Source: Alphaproteobacteria bacterium
Lineage (GTDB): Bacteria > Pseudomonadota > Alphaproteobacteria > Caulobacterales > Caulobacteraceae
DNA: 64,000 nucleotides
Reading direction: 5' to 3'
Assembly (NCBI GenBank): GCA_025359785.1
Contig: JANYET010000006.1
Coordinates: 1 to 64,000 of the forward strand
The position numbers and the translations under genes were made by a program. Under the pieces are notes generated by a model. The model did not search any database, was not told where the DNA came from, and saw nothing but the letters and a program-made list of their open reading frames with translations. Shown here one piece after another: positions 20,075 through 31,159 of the stretch. Numbering within the stretch: the first letter of the stretch is position 1; the number at the start of each line of letters is the position of its first letter.

Positions 20075-21535
20075 ATGCCCGCGGATCGCGAGATCGAGCT
20101 GAAGTTCGCCTGCGGGCCGGGCGACCTGGCCGCGGTGCTGGCCGCCGCGCCGGCCGGCGATGATGAGACCCGCGAGCTGATCAGCGTCTATTTCGACACG
20201 CCCGACCGGATGTTGCAGAAAGCCGGCGCATCTCTGCGAGTGCGCGAGCACCTGGGCCTGCGCACCCAGACGCTGAAACGCGGCCAGGGCCTGGTGCGCC
20301 AGGAGTACGAGGCCCCGATCGAGGGCCTGGCGCCCGACCCGGCCCTGGAGCCCCTGCCCTCGATGCTGCCTGACGGGGCGACGCTGCGGCCGGCCTTCAA
20401 CGTGCGGGTCAGCCGCCGCCAGCGGACCTTTCGCTATCGCACGGCCGAGATCGAGCTGGCCCTCGACCAGGGCGAGGTGACCGGCGGCGACCGCCGCAGT
20501 GCGATCTGCGAGGTGGAGCTGGAGTTGAAGTCCGGGCCGCCCGTGGCGCTCTTCGCGCTGGCCCGCGAGCTCGCGGCGGCCGCGCCGCTCTATCTCGCCT
20601 TCGACAGCAAGGCCGCGCGAGGCCAGGCGTTGATGGCCGGCCCGGGCCATGCCGATGCGAAAAGCCCCGAGGTTGCGCTGGTCGGCGATGCGAGCGTGGG
20701 CGAGGCCTTTCAGGCTGTGGCGCGCCGGGCCCTGGCCCAGATCGCCGCCAACGCCGCCGCCCTGCGCCTCGACCCCGGTCCTGAGGCGGTGCACCAGCTG
20801 CGGGTCGGCGCCCGACGTCTGCGGAGCGCGCTCACCACCTTCAGGCCGATCCTGGGGGCTGAGGCGCTGGACCCGTTGAAGGCGGAACTCCGGTGGCTGA
20901 GCCATGCGTGCGACGCCGCCCGCAACCTCGACGTCTTCGCCGAGGAGAGGCTGCGGCCCGCCGAGCTTGGCGCCGAGCCGAGCCTCGGCCTCGCGGCGCT
21001 GCGCAAGGCGGTCGACGCGGCGCGCCGGGCGGCCTGGGCTGAGGCGGCCGAGGCGGCGGCCTCGGCGCGCTTCCGGACCCTGATGATCGACGCCGCCGCC
21101 TGGATGGAGACCGGTGACTGGCTGGACGGCGAGGCGGCCGCCGCGCCGATCGCGCCCTTTGCGCGCCGCGCCCTGAAGCGCCATCGCCGTAAAGTCGCCA
21201 AGCGCGGCCAGGACGCCCGGGGCGGCGACGATGCGGCGCGTCACCGGCTGCGCATCGAGGCCAAGACGCTGCGCTATGCGGTTGACGCCCTGGCGAGCCT
21301 CTACAGCGAGCGGCGGGTGCGGCGGTATGTGGGCCGGCTGCGCGATCTGCAGGACACCCTGGGGGCGCTCAACGACATGGCCTCGGCCAAGCCGATGATC
21401 GCGACCCTGAAGCTGACGCCGGAGGCCGCCTTCGCCGCCGGCGAATTGGCCGGTCTGGCCGCCGCCGGACGAGCGAGGCTGCTGGCCCAGGCGCGTCGGG
21501 CGCTGACGCGGCTTACCGCGGCCGACCTGCCATAG
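20075..21535 (+). CDS. CYTH and CHAD domain protein (inorganic triphosphatase/polyphosphate-binding type)
   Basis: 486 residues. The N-terminal CYTH domain begins at [10 protein letters not shown] (the ExExK metal/triphosphate motif) and continues through [20 protein letters not shown]. The CHAD helical domain starts near residue 220, with [20 protein letters not shown] and [17 protein letters not shown], whose His and Arg/Lys residues bind polyphosphate. Such proteins hydrolyse triphosphate or bind polyphosphate granules. ATG 20075 gives the canonical start; an earlier in-frame start at 20006 adds 23 unrelated residues. Confidence 0.92.
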   Translation: MPADREIELKFACGPGDLAAVLAAAPAGDDETRELISVYFDTPDRMLQKAGASLRVREHLGLRTQTLKRGQGLVRQEYEAPIEGLAPDPALEPLPSMLPDGATLRPAFNVRVSRRQRTFRYRTAEIELALDQGEVTGGDRRSAICEVELELKSGPPVALFALARELAAAAPLYLAFDSKAARGQALMAGPGHADAKSPEVALVGDASVGEAFQAVARRALAQIAANAAALRLDPGPEAVHQLRVGARRLRSALTTFRPILGAEALDPLKAELRWLSHACDAARNLDVFAEERLRPAELGAEPSLGLAALRKAVDAARRAAWAEAAEAAASARFRTLMIDAAAWMETGDWLDGEAAAAPIAPFARRALKRHRRKVAKRGQDARGGDDAARHRLRIEAKTLRYAVDALASLYSERRVRRYVGRLRDLQDTLGALNDMASAKPMIATLKLTPEAAFAAGELAGLAAAGRARLLAQARRALTRLTAADLP

Positions 21536-21546
21536 GGTTAGCAAAC

Positions 21547-21566
21547 ATATAAAGAAGTCTTTATAT
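21547..21566. promoter_or_regulatory. Perfect palindrome upstream of the ahcY promoter, candidate operator
   Basis: ATATAAAG-AAGT-CTTTATAT: two perfect 8-bp arms around a 4-bp centre, strikingly AT-rich in this GC-rich sequence. It ends six bases before the -35 hexamer of the ahcY promoter. Operators for SAH- or methionine-responsive repressors are known in front of ahcY genes in proteobacteria (for example ArsR-family SahR); assigning this one to such a regulator is inference. Confidence 0.7.
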
Positions 21567-21572
21567 CATTTC

Positions 21573-21601
21573 TTGCACCCGGCCCGGCCCATCGCTATAG
21601 A
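21573..21601 (+). promoter_or_regulatory. Predicted housekeeping-sigma promoter of ahcY
   Basis: -35 TTGCAC at 21573-21578 and -10 TATAGA at 21596-21601 with 17-bp spacing. The -10 sits in GCTATAGA, matching the GCTANAWC preference of the Caulobacter vegetative sigma factor. The ahcY start follows about 55 bases later, with a GAGG ribosome site and a small hairpin (GGCCCG / CGGGCC, about 21625-21641) in the leader. Confidence 0.7.
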
Positions 21602-21656
21602 GCCGCCAACCTTTCAAAATCCCCGGCCCGGCATGCGGGCCCGCCAGAGGACTGAC

Positions 21657-23048
<1,392 letters not shown>

Positions 23049-23073
23049 GGCTGAGCCTGTAGGGATGAGCGCC

Positions 23074-23898
23074 ATGCCCTTGGCGCTCATCCTTTCCTCT
23101 TTCGTGGCGGCCAGCCGGATTGGCGGCGCGGCGCAGCAGTATGTGCTGGCCGCGCACCATATCGATCCCGTGCTGGTGCCGACGGTCATGCTGGGCCGCA
23201 GCCCCGCCAAGGGCGCGCACGGCCAGGCGACGCCGCCCGATCTGTTCGCCCAGATGCTGGCCGACGTGGAGGCCGACGCCCTGTTCGGCCTGGTCGATCT
23301 GGTGATTACCGGCCACTTCTCCTCGCCGGAACAGGTGGCGATCGCCGCCGACGCCTTGGCCCGGGTGCAGGCCGCCGCGCCCCGCGCCCCGGTGGTGGTG
23401 GTTGACCCGATCCTCGGCGACGACCCCAAGGGCCTCTATGTGACCCCGCAGGTAGCGCTGGCCGTCGCCGAGCGGTTGGTCCCGCTGGCGGACTGGATCA
23501 CGCCGAACCTCTGGGAGCTGGGCCATCTGACCGGTGGCCCGATCGCCGACGCCGCCTCGGCCGTCGCGGCGGCCCGGCGTCTGGGGCGGCCCGCGCTGAT
23601 CACCTCGGTCCCGGCGGGCGAGGGCGAGATCGGCCTGCTCTATGTGGACGCCGAGACCGCCACCCTGTTCGCTCATCCGCGGCTGGCCCACGCGCCCAAT
23701 GGAACCGGCGACCTGGTGACCGCCAGCTTCGGCGCGGGCCTGGTTGAAGGCCTGACCCCGCTCGCCGCCGCCGAGCGCGCCGCGCGGGCCGCCCATGAGG
23801 CGACCAAGGCCGCCCAGGACTGGCGCGCGCCGGAGCTGCCGATCATCGCGCTCGGCGAGCGGCTGGTGCGCCCGACGGCCGCTTTACGTATAGAGTAG
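23074..23898 (+). CDS. pdxY: Pyridoxal kinase-like (PdxY/PdxK) carbohydrate-kinase-fold protein
   Basis: About 274 residues of the ribokinase/PdxK fold. It would phosphorylate pyridoxal (B6 salvage) in the cytoplasm. Characteristic parts are VVVVDPILGDDPKGLYV, DWITPNLWELGHLTGG and the catalytic anion-hole region HAPNGTGDLVTASFGAGL (Asp of GTGD). ATG 23074 has AGGG nine bases upstream; ATG 23065 would add three residues. It starts about 25 bp after ahcY and is probably read through from it; both concern one-carbon and cofactor metabolism. The exact vitamer specificity is not certain. Confidence 0.8.
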   Translation: MPLALILSSFVAASRIGGAAQQYVLAAHHIDPVLVPTVMLGRSPAKGAHGQATPPDLFAQMLADVEADALFGLVDLVITGHFSSPEQVAIAADALARVQAAAPRAPVVVVDPILGDDPKGLYVTPQVALAVAERLVPLADWITPNLWELGHLTGGPIADAASAVAAARRLGRPALITSVPAGEGEIGLLYVDAETATLFAHPRLAHAPNGTGDLVTASFGAGLVEGLTPLAAAERAARAAHEATKAAQDWRAPELPIIALGERLVRPTAALRIE

Positions 23899-23921
23899 CT
23901 CTGACCGCTCAGGAGTTCGCC

Positions 23922-25046
23922 TTGGTCGAGATCGCCGGCCTCGCGCCCGCCCGCTTCGCGCGCGTGAAGGACGCCTTCGCCGCCAACTTCGAAACCGGCC
24001 AGGAGCTGGGCGCGCGCTTCACCCTGGTGGAGGCCGGCGAGACGGTGCTCGACCTCTGGGCGGGCTTTGCCGACCGCGAGCGGACCCGGGCCCTCGACGA
24101 GCGGACGCTGACGCCGATCTTTTCGACCACCAAGGCGGTGGCCGCCCTGCTGATCGCGCGGCTGGTGGACGCCGGAAAGCTCGACTACGCCCAGCCGGTT
24201 GCCTCGGTCTGGCCGGAGTTCGCCGCGGCTGGGAAGGCGGCGATCACCGTCGAGCAGGCGATGTCGCATCAGGCCGGGCTCTCCGGCTTTCCGGACCGGA
24301 TGGAGCCGTCGCTGTGGTTCGACTGGGATGCGATCTGCGGCAAGCTGGCCGCCATTGCGCCGCTGTGGCCGCCCGGGACGGCCAGCGGCTATCACCCGAT
24401 CACCTACGGCTACCTGGCCGGCGAGATCTTCCGTCGGGTCGACGGGCGACGGATGGGCGCCGCGTTTGCCGAAGACCTGGCGGAACCGTTCGGCCTGGAC
24501 CTCTACATCGGCTTGCATGAGAGCGAATTCGGGCGCGTGGCCGAGCTACAGCGGCCGAACGCCCTGCCCAATTTCGGCGAGCGCAACGACGCCACCCGCG
24601 CGGCCTTCCTGACGCCCTGGGCGCAGCCGGGCGGCGGGGGCGCGGCGCAGCTCCGCGGCTTCGACCTGCCGTCCGCGACCGGCCAGGCGACCGCCCTGGC
24701 GCTCGCCCGGCTGATGGGCGCGCTGGCCAACGACGGCTGGCTCGACGGTGAGACCATCCTGTCGCCCGCCCTGATCGCCGAGGCGGCCCGCGAGCGCATC
24801 CGCGGCCAGGACCTGGTGCTGCCGTTCGACATGAGCTGGGGCGCGGGCTTCATGCGCAACGAGACCGTCCATCCCTGGGGTCCGGGCAATCAGACTTTCG
24901 GCCACTCCGGCTGGGGCGGTTCCTGCGCCTTCGCCGACCCCGAACGCAGGCTTGGCGGAGCCTATGTCATGAACAGGCAGTCCACCGACCTGCTGGGCGA
25001 CAGCCGGCCCCGGCGGCTCATCGAGGCGGCCTACGCGTCCCTCTAA
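23922..25046 (+). CDS. Beta-lactamase-fold serine hydrolase (class C/EstB-like esterase)
   Basis: 374 residues. The serine nucleophile is in FSTTKAVAALL (S68-x-x-K71, SxxK), a tyrosine motif follows in GYHPITYGYLAGEI, and the third motif is HSGWGGSCAFADPE with YVMNRQ. No signal peptide, so it is probably a cytoplasmic esterase or peptidase rather than a secreted beta-lactamase. Start TTG 23922 has a good AGGAG six bases upstream. Its TAA overlaps the stop of the convergent phosphoesterase gene. Confidence 0.88.
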   Translation: MVEIAGLAPARFARVKDAFAANFETGQELGARFTLVEAGETVLDLWAGFADRERTRALDERTLTPIFSTTKAVAALLIARLVDAGKLDYAQPVASVWPEFAAAGKAAITVEQAMSHQAGLSGFPDRMEPSLWFDWDAICGKLAAIAPLWPPGTASGYHPITYGYLAGEIFRRVDGRRMGAAFAEDLAEPFGLDLYIGLHESEFGRVAELQRPNALPNFGERNDATRAAFLTPWAQPGGGGAAQLRGFDLPSATGQATALALARLMGALANDGWLDGETILSPALIAEAARERIRGQDLVLPFDMSWGAGFMRNETVHPWGPGNQTFGHSGWGGSCAFADPERRLGGAYVMNRQSTDLLGDSRPRRLIEAAYASL

Positions 25047-27583
25047 TCGCCGGGGCCCGCGACGGCCCGATAGCGGTGGACGGGCGGCGGCATCGGCGAG
25101 GCGGCGCCCTTGACGCTTTTCCAGATGATCTCGTTCAGCCGGTGCATCGGCGCTTCGTCGGCTTCGGCGAAGTTCATCTTCGCGCTCTCCCGCGCGCCAT
25201 AGGCCTTTGGCGAATTCATCTCGCCCACGTCCCACTGCGCCGGCAGGCCCTTGAAGGGTGTCAGGTCAGCCGTCGTCCCGAAGGCCGCATAGTAGGGCGT
25301 CGCGGCGGCGTCGTACTGGCTGAGCGGCGGCATCCCGAGCAACAGCTCGATGGAGCGCACCATCGACGAGGTCGTATAGAGCGTCGAATCCACGATCCCG
25401 CGCTTGATGTAGGGGCTGATCACCAGACAGGCGGTGCGCCGCGCGTCCACGTGGTCGGGCCCGTCCTGGGCGTCGTCTTCCATGATGAACACCGCCATCT
25501 GCGGCCAATAGCGGCTGTGGGTCAGGCGCTCCAGCATCTGGCCCAGCGCCAGGTCCTGGTTGGCGACCATGGCCCTGGGGGTGAACGACTTCGGGTCGGT
25601 CCCGTGGGTGTGGTTCTCCTGCATCGACATGACGATGTAGTTCGGCAGGCGCTTGTCGGGGTCCTTGGAGTCGAAATTGGCCTCGTACTGGGCGAACTCG
25701 TCGAGGAAGACGCGGGCGTTCTCGGTGTCGCGCACGCGGTTCTGCAGGTAGTTGGCCGCGACGTGGCCGATCAGGCCGTTGGCGCCCGGGATGCTGCTCA
25801 TCGGCTCGCCGGTGGAGGCGCGTCCGGCGTATTCGCCATAGCTGCGGAAGGTCAGGCCCGTGCGCCGCGCGGCGTCCCACAGGTAGCCGGACGACGGCAT
25901 GTAGGCGAGGCTGCGGTTCTGCGCCTGGCTGTGGCCGCCGTAGTTGGCGGGCCAGGACTTCTCGTTCTGGTCGGTGGCATAGGCCGCGTTGGCCCAGGAG
26001 TGGCCGTCCTGGCTGACGTCGCCGTCGGCGTAGCAGTTGTCGAAGGCCGCGAACTGCTCAGCCATGGCGTGCTGATTGGGCGTGATCTGCCGGCCGAAGA
26101 TGGCGAGCCGCGGATCGCCGTTGGTGTGCGGCAGGTCACCATAGACCTGATCGTAGGTGCGGTTTTCCTTGATGATATAAATGATGTGCTTGATCGGCGA
26201 GCCGACGCCCACCTTGCTCGGCATGATGGTCGGCGAGGCCGGCGGCCGCGCCTGCGCCAGCAGGGCGTCGTTGTAGGGCGTGTTGGCGAAGACCTGCTTC
26301 GTCCAGCCGGCGAGCTTCGCCTTCAGGCCGGCCAGCGGCAGGCGCTCGACACTGGATTTTTGCAGGGTCTTGATGGTCTCGTTGGGCTGGCCCGGGGCCA
26401 CCAGCGGACTGGTGGGGCCGCGCAGGGTCGGATGCCCGGACTCGCCCTTGCTGGAGCCGATGTAGAGGGCCTGGCCCGCTTCGCCCAGGGTGATCGCCGA
26501 AGGGTACCAGCCGGCCGGGATGAACCCCAGGACGTCGCTGTGCGCGCGGGCATGGATGTCGACGACCGCGATGTCGTTGTTATCGGCGTTGGCCACGAAC
26601 AGCAGGTGACGCTTGGCGTCTATCGTCAGGGCGTTGGGGGTCGAGCCCTCGGGCGCCTTGGGGTAGAGCGAGGTGGAGAGGGTCTCCAGAACCTCCAGCG
26701 TCCGGCTGTCGATCACATAGACGCTGTTTTCGTTGGAGCAGGCCACGAAGAGCCGGCCGTCCGCGGACAGCACCATGTCGTTGGGGTTGAAGCCGACCGG
26801 GATGGTCTTGATCACCTTCAGGCTCGCCGCGTCGACGACGCTGACCGACTTGTCGCCCCAGTTGGAGACGAACAGCCGCTTGCCGTCCTTGGTCAGCGCC
26901 AGCTCATAGGGGCTGACGCCCACGCGAACCCGGCCCTTGATCGCGCCGGTCGCGGCGTCGAACTGCACCACATCGGTGGCCTTCATCGACGTGCCCCGGT
27001 TGGCGGCCCAGACGATGCCGCGCTTCGGATCCGCCAGCACGCCCGACCACCAGATCTGGTCCATGGGCAGGGTGTCCACGAACTGGGCTCTGGGTTTCGG
27101 ATCGAAGCGGCCGTTGGCGTAGCGCAGCGCATAGATCGGTGCGGCCGAGGCCTCGATCTTCTTCTCGCCGTTGGCGTTGCCGCCGGAGGCATAGAGGGTA
27201 TGGCCATCGGCCGACCAGCTGAGGCCTAGCCAGGCGGTCTTCAGCGGAACCTCCTGGACCAGTCTGTGGGTCTTCGCGTCGATGACGCTGAGGCCGTGCG
27301 GCAGGTATCCGCCGTGGCCGGCCACGATCACCTTGCCGTCGGGCGAGGGCAGCATCTTCAGCACCAGGTCGCCGAGGTCGGCGATGGGTTTGCCCGCGGG
27401 CGTGATCCGCCAGCCGTTGGGCAGGTCGAAGCCGCCGCCCGGCGTGGGGCCCGGCAAGGCGATGGTCGCCTCGCCGATGGTGCGCGGCTTCGGCGCCGGG
27501 TCCGCGGCCAGCGGATGTGTCGCCGGGGCGCCGACCAGGCCAAACGCCAGGAGGGTGAGCAGGAGCGGTCGGGTAGGGCGCAT
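25043..27583 (-). CDS. Exported YVTN beta-propeller plus phosphoesterase-family protein
   Basis: 846 residues. It has an N-terminal signal peptide (MRPTRPLLLTLLAFGLVGAP), then a seven-bladed-type propeller built of YVTN-like repeats (KRLFVSNWGDKSVSVVDA, GRLFVACSNENSVYVID, HLLFVANADNNDIAVVD). The C-terminal ~400 residues form an alkaline-phosphatase-superfamily phosphoesterase domain (IKHIIYIIKENRTYDQVYGD, VFIMEDDAQDGPDHVDARR, LVISPYIKRG) as in acid phosphatase AcpA and phospholipase C. It is therefore probably a periplasmic or surface hydrolase. The frame extends upstream only through sequence antisense to rarD; ATG 27583 is the natural start. Confidence 0.88.
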   Translation of the reverse strand: MRPTRPLLLTLLAFGLVGAPATHPLAADPAPKPRTIGEATIALPGPTPGGGFDLPNGWRITPAGKPIADLGDLVLKMLPSPDGKVIVAGHGGYLPHGLSVIDAKTHRLVQEVPLKTAWLGLSWSADGHTLYASGGNANGEKKIEASAAPIYALRYANGRFDPKPRAQFVDTLPMDQIWWSGVLADPKRGIVWAANRGTSMKATDVVQFDAATGAIKGRVRVGVSPYELALTKDGKRLFVSNWGDKSVSVVDAASLKVIKTIPVGFNPNDMVLSADGRLFVACSNENSVYVIDSRTLEVLETLSTSLYPKAPEGSTPNALTIDAKRHLLFVANADNNDIAVVDIHARAHSDVLGFIPAGWYPSAITLGEAGQALYIGSSKGESGHPTLRGPTSPLVAPGQPNETIKTLQKSSVERLPLAGLKAKLAGWTKQVFANTPYNDALLAQARPPASPTIMPSKVGVGSPIKHIIYIIKENRTYDQVYGDLPHTNGDPRLAIFGRQITPNQHAMAEQFAAFDNCYADGDVSQDGHSWANAAYATDQNEKSWPANYGGHSQAQNRSLAYMPSSGYLWDAARRTGLTFRSYGEYAGRASTGEPMSSIPGANGLIGHVAANYLQNRVRDTENARVFLDEFAQYEANFDSKDPDKRLPNYIVMSMQENHTHGTDPKSFTPRAMVANQDLALGQMLERLTHSRYWPQMAVFIMEDDAQDGPDHVDARRTACLVISPYIKRGIVDSTLYTTSSMVRSIELLLGMPPLSQYDAAATPYYAAFGTTADLTPFKGLPAQWDVGEMNSPKAYGARESAKMNFAEADEAPMHRLNEIIWKSVKGAASPMPPPVHRYRAVAGPGD

Positions 27584-27699
27584 GGTGCGGCTCCGGATTT
27601 CAAGTCGTCGAGCTTGGGCGCGACGCGGCTGCGACGCCAGCCCTGCATGGGAAATACGAAGTCTCGATGACAATCTCGCCGGGCGCCAGAGGCAGACGA

Positions 27700-28626
27700 C
27701 TACGCGGGTTCGACCAGTTCGGTGGCCTTCAGCTCCGGCCGGGACCGTTTCCACGCGGCGGCGGCGAAGACCACCGCGCCGCCCCAGATGAAGACGAAGG
27801 AGAGTGCGCGCAGCGGCGTGAAGGCCTCGCCCTGCATCACACCGATCGCAAAGCCGGCGGTCGGACCCAGGAACTGCAGGAAGGCCAGCGACGACAGCGG
27901 GATGCGCCGCGCGGCCCAGGAAAACAGCACCAGCGGCACGGCGGTGAAGGGTCCGCAGGCGAGCAGCCAGGCGGTGGCCGGCAGGCTCTTTCCCAGGTGT
28001 CCGCCGCCCGCGTGCTGCAGCCAGACGACGTAGGCCAGGCCGAACACCGACAGCACCAGGCACTCGATCAGGAGCCCGGTCTGGGCGGAGGCCGCGACGC
28101 GTTTGCGAACGATGCCGTAGCCCCCGAAGCTGACGGCCAGGGCGAGCGAAACGATCGGCAGGCCGCCCACCGCCACGGCCTGCACCGCGACCCCCAGCAC
28201 CGCCAGGCCGATGGCGACGTAGCCCAACCGGTCGATTTTCTCGTTGAAGATCAGCGCGCCGGCCGCCATGCCGAGCAGCGGGTTGATGTAGTAGCCCAGC
28301 GCCGTCTCCAGCACCCGGCCGGAGTTCACCGCCCAGATGTAGAGGCCCCAGTTGCCGGCGATCAGCACCGACGACAGCGTCAGCCACGCCAGCGTGCGCG
28401 GCGTGCGCAGGACGGCCAGCACCTCGCGGCCCTGCCTCGCCAGCACGACGAACAGCAGCGCGATGGGCACGGCCCAGACCGTGCGGTTAGCAAGGATTTC
28501 GGCAGGCGAAATCCCCAGCCGTCCCATGGCCTGGAACACGAGGGGGACGATGCCCCAGATGAAGTAGCAGACGATCGCCGCACCCAGAGCCGGGCGGGAT
28601 TCGCCGCCCGGCGCCGAGGAGGTCAT
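27700..28626 (-). CDS. rarD: RarD-type EamA/DMT-superfamily permease
   Basis: 308 residues with about ten hydrophobic helices. The RarD subfamily is recognisable from ICYFIWGIVPLVFQAM-like sequence, EILANRTVWAVPIALLFV, NWGLYIWAVNSGRVLETALG (20 residues) and YYINPLLGMAAGALIFNEK. Members are metabolite exporters of the DMT superfamily; E. coli RarD was named for chloramphenicol sensitivity, and the natural substrate is unknown. It starts four bases after the asd stop, so it is probably co-transcribed with asd. Confidence 0.9.
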   Translation of the reverse strand: MTSSAPGGESRPALGAAIVCYFIWGIVPLVFQAMGRLGISPAEILANRTVWAVPIALLFVVLARQGREVLAVLRTPRTLAWLTLSSVLIAGNWGLYIWAVNSGRVLETALGYYINPLLGMAAGALIFNEKIDRLGYVAIGLAVLGVAVQAVAVGGLPIVSLALAVSFGGYGIVRKRVAASAQTGLLIECLVLSVFGLAYVVWLQHAGGGHLGKSLPATAWLLACGPFTAVPLVLFSWAARRIPLSSLAFLQFLGPTAGFAIGVMQGEAFTPLRALSFVFIWGGAVVFAAAAWKRSRPELKATELVEPA

Positions 28627-28630
28627 GGCG

Positions 28631-29662
28631 TCAGGCGAGGGCTTTTTGGCGGATCAGGCCGCGCGCATGGAGCAGCTCTGCGATCTGCACGGCGTTGAGC
28701 GCCGCGCCTTTTCGCAGGTTGTCCGACACCACCCACATATTCAGTCCGTTGGCGATGGTCGCATCGTTGCGTATGCGGCTGACGAACACCCCGAACTCGC
28801 CCTGGGCTTCCTTCGGCGTCATGTAGCCGGTGGGGTCGCGCTTATCGATGACGATCACGCCAGGACTTTCGCGCAGGATGTCGCGGGCCTCGTCCTCGTC
28901 CAGCGGCTCGTGGAATTCGATATTCACGGCTTCGGAGTGGCCGACCATCACCGGCACGCGGACGCAGGTCACCGTCAGCGCGATATCCGGGTCGAGCATC
29001 TTGTGGGTCTCGTTCCACATCTTCTGCTCTTCGTCGGTGTAGCCGTCGTCCTTGAACTCGCCGATGAACGGAATGACGTTGAAGGCGATCTGCTTGGGGA
29101 ACTTGTTCGGCGGCGTCGCGCCCAGCACGAAGACGTTCTTCGTCTGGTCGAACAGTTCGTCCATGCCTTCCTTGCCGGCGCCCGACACCGATTGGTAGGT
29201 CGAGACGACGACGCGCTTGATCCGCGCGCGGTCGTGCAGCGGCTTCAGCGCCACCACCAGCTGGACCGTCGAGCAGTTCGGGTTGGCGATGATGTTCTTG
29301 CGGCTCGCCCACTCCGCGTCGTCCGGATTGACCTCCGGCACGATCAGCGGGACGTCCGGGTCCATGCGCCAGGCCGACGAGTTGTCGATGACGATCGGGC
29401 CTGCGGCCGCGATCTTCGGCGCCCATTCCTTGGAGAAGGTTCCCGAGACGCTCATCAGGACGATGTCGACCCGGCCGAAATCGAACTGCGCGATGTCCTC
29501 GCAGCGCACGATCCGATCGCCGAAATTGACTTCCACGCCGATGGATTTGCGCGACGCGATCGCGTGAATCTTGTCCACGGGGAAGTTTACTTCCTCGAGG
29601 ATATTCAGCATCTCACGGCCCACGTTGCCCGTGGCGCCGACGACGGCCACCCGGTAACCCAT
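28631..29662 (-). CDS. asd: Aspartate-semialdehyde dehydrogenase
   Basis: 343 residues. It reduces aspartyl phosphate to aspartate semialdehyde, the branch point to lysine/diaminopimelate, threonine and methionine. The NADP-binding start GYRVAVVGATGNVGREML, nucleophile Cys130 in IIANPNCSTVQLVVAL and the substrate-binding RVPVMVGHSEAVNIEF are clear. It is divergent from the P450 gene across about 230 bp in which I found no confident promoter. Confidence 0.96.
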   Translation of the reverse strand: MGYRVAVVGATGNVGREMLNILEEVNFPVDKIHAIASRKSIGVEVNFGDRIVRCEDIAQFDFGRVDIVLMSVSGTFSKEWAPKIAAAGPIVIDNSSAWRMDPDVPLIVPEVNPDDAEWASRKNIIANPNCSTVQLVVALKPLHDRARIKRVVVSTYQSVSGAGKEGMDELFDQTKNVFVLGATPPNKFPKQIAFNVIPFIGEFKDDGYTDEEQKMWNETHKMLDPDIALTVTCVRVPVMVGHSEAVNIEFHEPLDEDEARDILRESPGVIVIDKRDPTGYMTPKEAQGEFGVFVSRIRNDATIANGLNMWVVSDNLRKGAALNAVQIAELLHARGLIRQKALA

Positions 29663-29893
29663 CGCAGTTCTCCTAAGTCTTGAGGAAGCGTCACCTACCG
29701 CCTAGGGCGCCCGGAGGCAAGGTGAGCGGTTCTGACAGAGCCATCAGTTCGGCTCGCCGCACGGGCGCACAGATGGCGTTGCCCGGCGCTCGGCGCAACC
29801 CGCGCCCGCCCGATCTTGCGTTGTCTGCGACCGCGGATTGGAGTTTCCTGCTCCAGCGTGAAGACCCGCTTCGGGCGCGCGGGGGGAGAGATC

Positions 29894-31153
29894 ATGGCCG
29901 ACGGCGCAATGCGACTGGCGGGCGAGGCCCGCGAGCGGGCCTATTCCCTGCCGCTGGATCGGCTGCATCCGGGCGATCCGGAGTTGTTCCGCACGGACAC
30001 CCAATGGCCCTATTTCGAGCGGCTCAGGGCCGAGGCGCCAGTGCACTACTGCACCGAGGGCGAGTTCGGGCCCTACTGGTCGATCACCCGTTACGCCGAC
30101 ATCATGGCGGTCGATATCAACCATCAGGTGTTCTCCTCGGACGCGGCGCTCGGCGGCATCACCATCCGCGACGCCCGGCCGGACCTGCGCCGACCCAGCT
30201 TCATCGCCATGGACCCGCCGCTGCACGACGCCCAGCGCAAGGTCGTCAGCCCCATCGTGGCGCCGGCTAACCTGGCGCGGATGGAATGCATCATCCGCCA
30301 GCGGGCGGCCAAGATCCTCGACGAGCTGCCCATCGGCGAGACCTTTGACTGGGTCGACAAGGTTTCCATCGAGCTGACCACCCAGATGCTGGCCACGCTG
30401 TTCGACTTCCCCTTCGAGGAGCGGCGCAAGCTGACACGCTGGTCCGACATCGCCACGGCCCTGCCGATTCCGGGCGGCATCGTCGAGACCGAGGAAGCGC
30501 GCCAGGCCGAGCTGATGGAGTGCCTGGCCTATTTCACCGACCTCTGGAATCAACGGATCAAGGCCGAGCCGACCGGCGATCTGATCTCGATGATGGCCCA
30601 CTCCGAGGTCACCCGCGACATGACCCCAGAGGCCTACCTCGGCAACATCATCCTGCTGATCGTCGGCGGCAACGACACCACCCGAAACTCGCTGAGCGGC
30701 GGCGTGCTGGCGCTGAACGAGAACCCCGATGAGTACGTCAAGCTCGCCGCCGACCACGGCCTGATCGAATCCATGGTCCCGGAGATCGTGCGCTGGCAGA
30801 CCCCGCTCGCTCACATGCGCCGCACGGCCCGAGAGGATATCGAGGTCGGCGGCAAGACCATCAGGAAGGGCGACAAGGTGGTCATGTGGTACGTCTCCGG
30901 CAACCGTGACCCGGAGGCCATCGAGAGCCCCGACCGGCTGATCATCGACCGCGCGCGGCCCCGCCAGCACCTGTCGTTCGGGTTCGGCATCCACCGCTGC
31001 GTCGGCAACCGCCTGGCCGAGATGCAACTGCGGATCGTCTGGGAGGAAATCCTCAAGCGCTGGAGCCGCATCGAGGTGATGGGCGAACCGGTGCGGGTGC
31101 GCTCCTCCTTCGTGAAGGGCTACGAGCAGCTGCCCGTCCAGATCGTCGCCTAG
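29894..31153 (+). CDS. Cytochrome P450, CYP153-like (alkane/fatty acid omega-hydroxylase type)
   Basis: 419 residues. The heme-binding loop is HLSFGFGIHRCVGNRLAE with Cys369, the I-helix is IVGGNDTTRNSLSGGVLAL, and ExxR lies in PEIVRWQTPLAHMRR. These details resemble the CYP153 family, soluble bacterial P450s that hydroxylate the terminal carbon of medium-chain alkanes and related compounds. Ferredoxin and ferredoxin-reductase genes, often next to CYP153 genes, are missing here, so electrons would have to come from partners elsewhere. ATG 29894 has GGGGGAGAG upstream. A PaaI-type thioesterase follows six bases later. Confidence 0.88.
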   Translation: MADGAMRLAGEARERAYSLPLDRLHPGDPELFRTDTQWPYFERLRAEAPVHYCTEGEFGPYWSITRYADIMAVDINHQVFSSDAALGGITIRDARPDLRRPSFIAMDPPLHDAQRKVVSPIVAPANLARMECIIRQRAAKILDELPIGETFDWVDKVSIELTTQMLATLFDFPFEERRKLTRWSDIATALPIPGGIVETEEARQAELMECLAYFTDLWNQRIKAEPTGDLISMMAHSEVTRDMTPEAYLGNIILLIVGGNDTTRNSLSGGVLALNENPDEYVKLAADHGLIESMVPEIVRWQTPLAHMRRTAREDIEVGGKTIRKGDKVVMWYVSGNRDPEAIESPDRLIIDRARPRQHLSFGFGIHRCVGNRLAEMQLRIVWEEILKRWSRIEVMGEPVRVRSSFVKGYEQLPVQIVA

Positions 31154-31159
31154 CGCCCC

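Noticed and set aside
25043..28387. 1114-codon frame for the propeller phosphoesterase
   Set aside because: The signal peptide at ATG 27583 sets the start; the extra part is antisense to rarD.
27667..28698. 343-codon plus-strand frame over rarD
   Set aside because: Gln/Arg/Gly-rich antisense with no domain.
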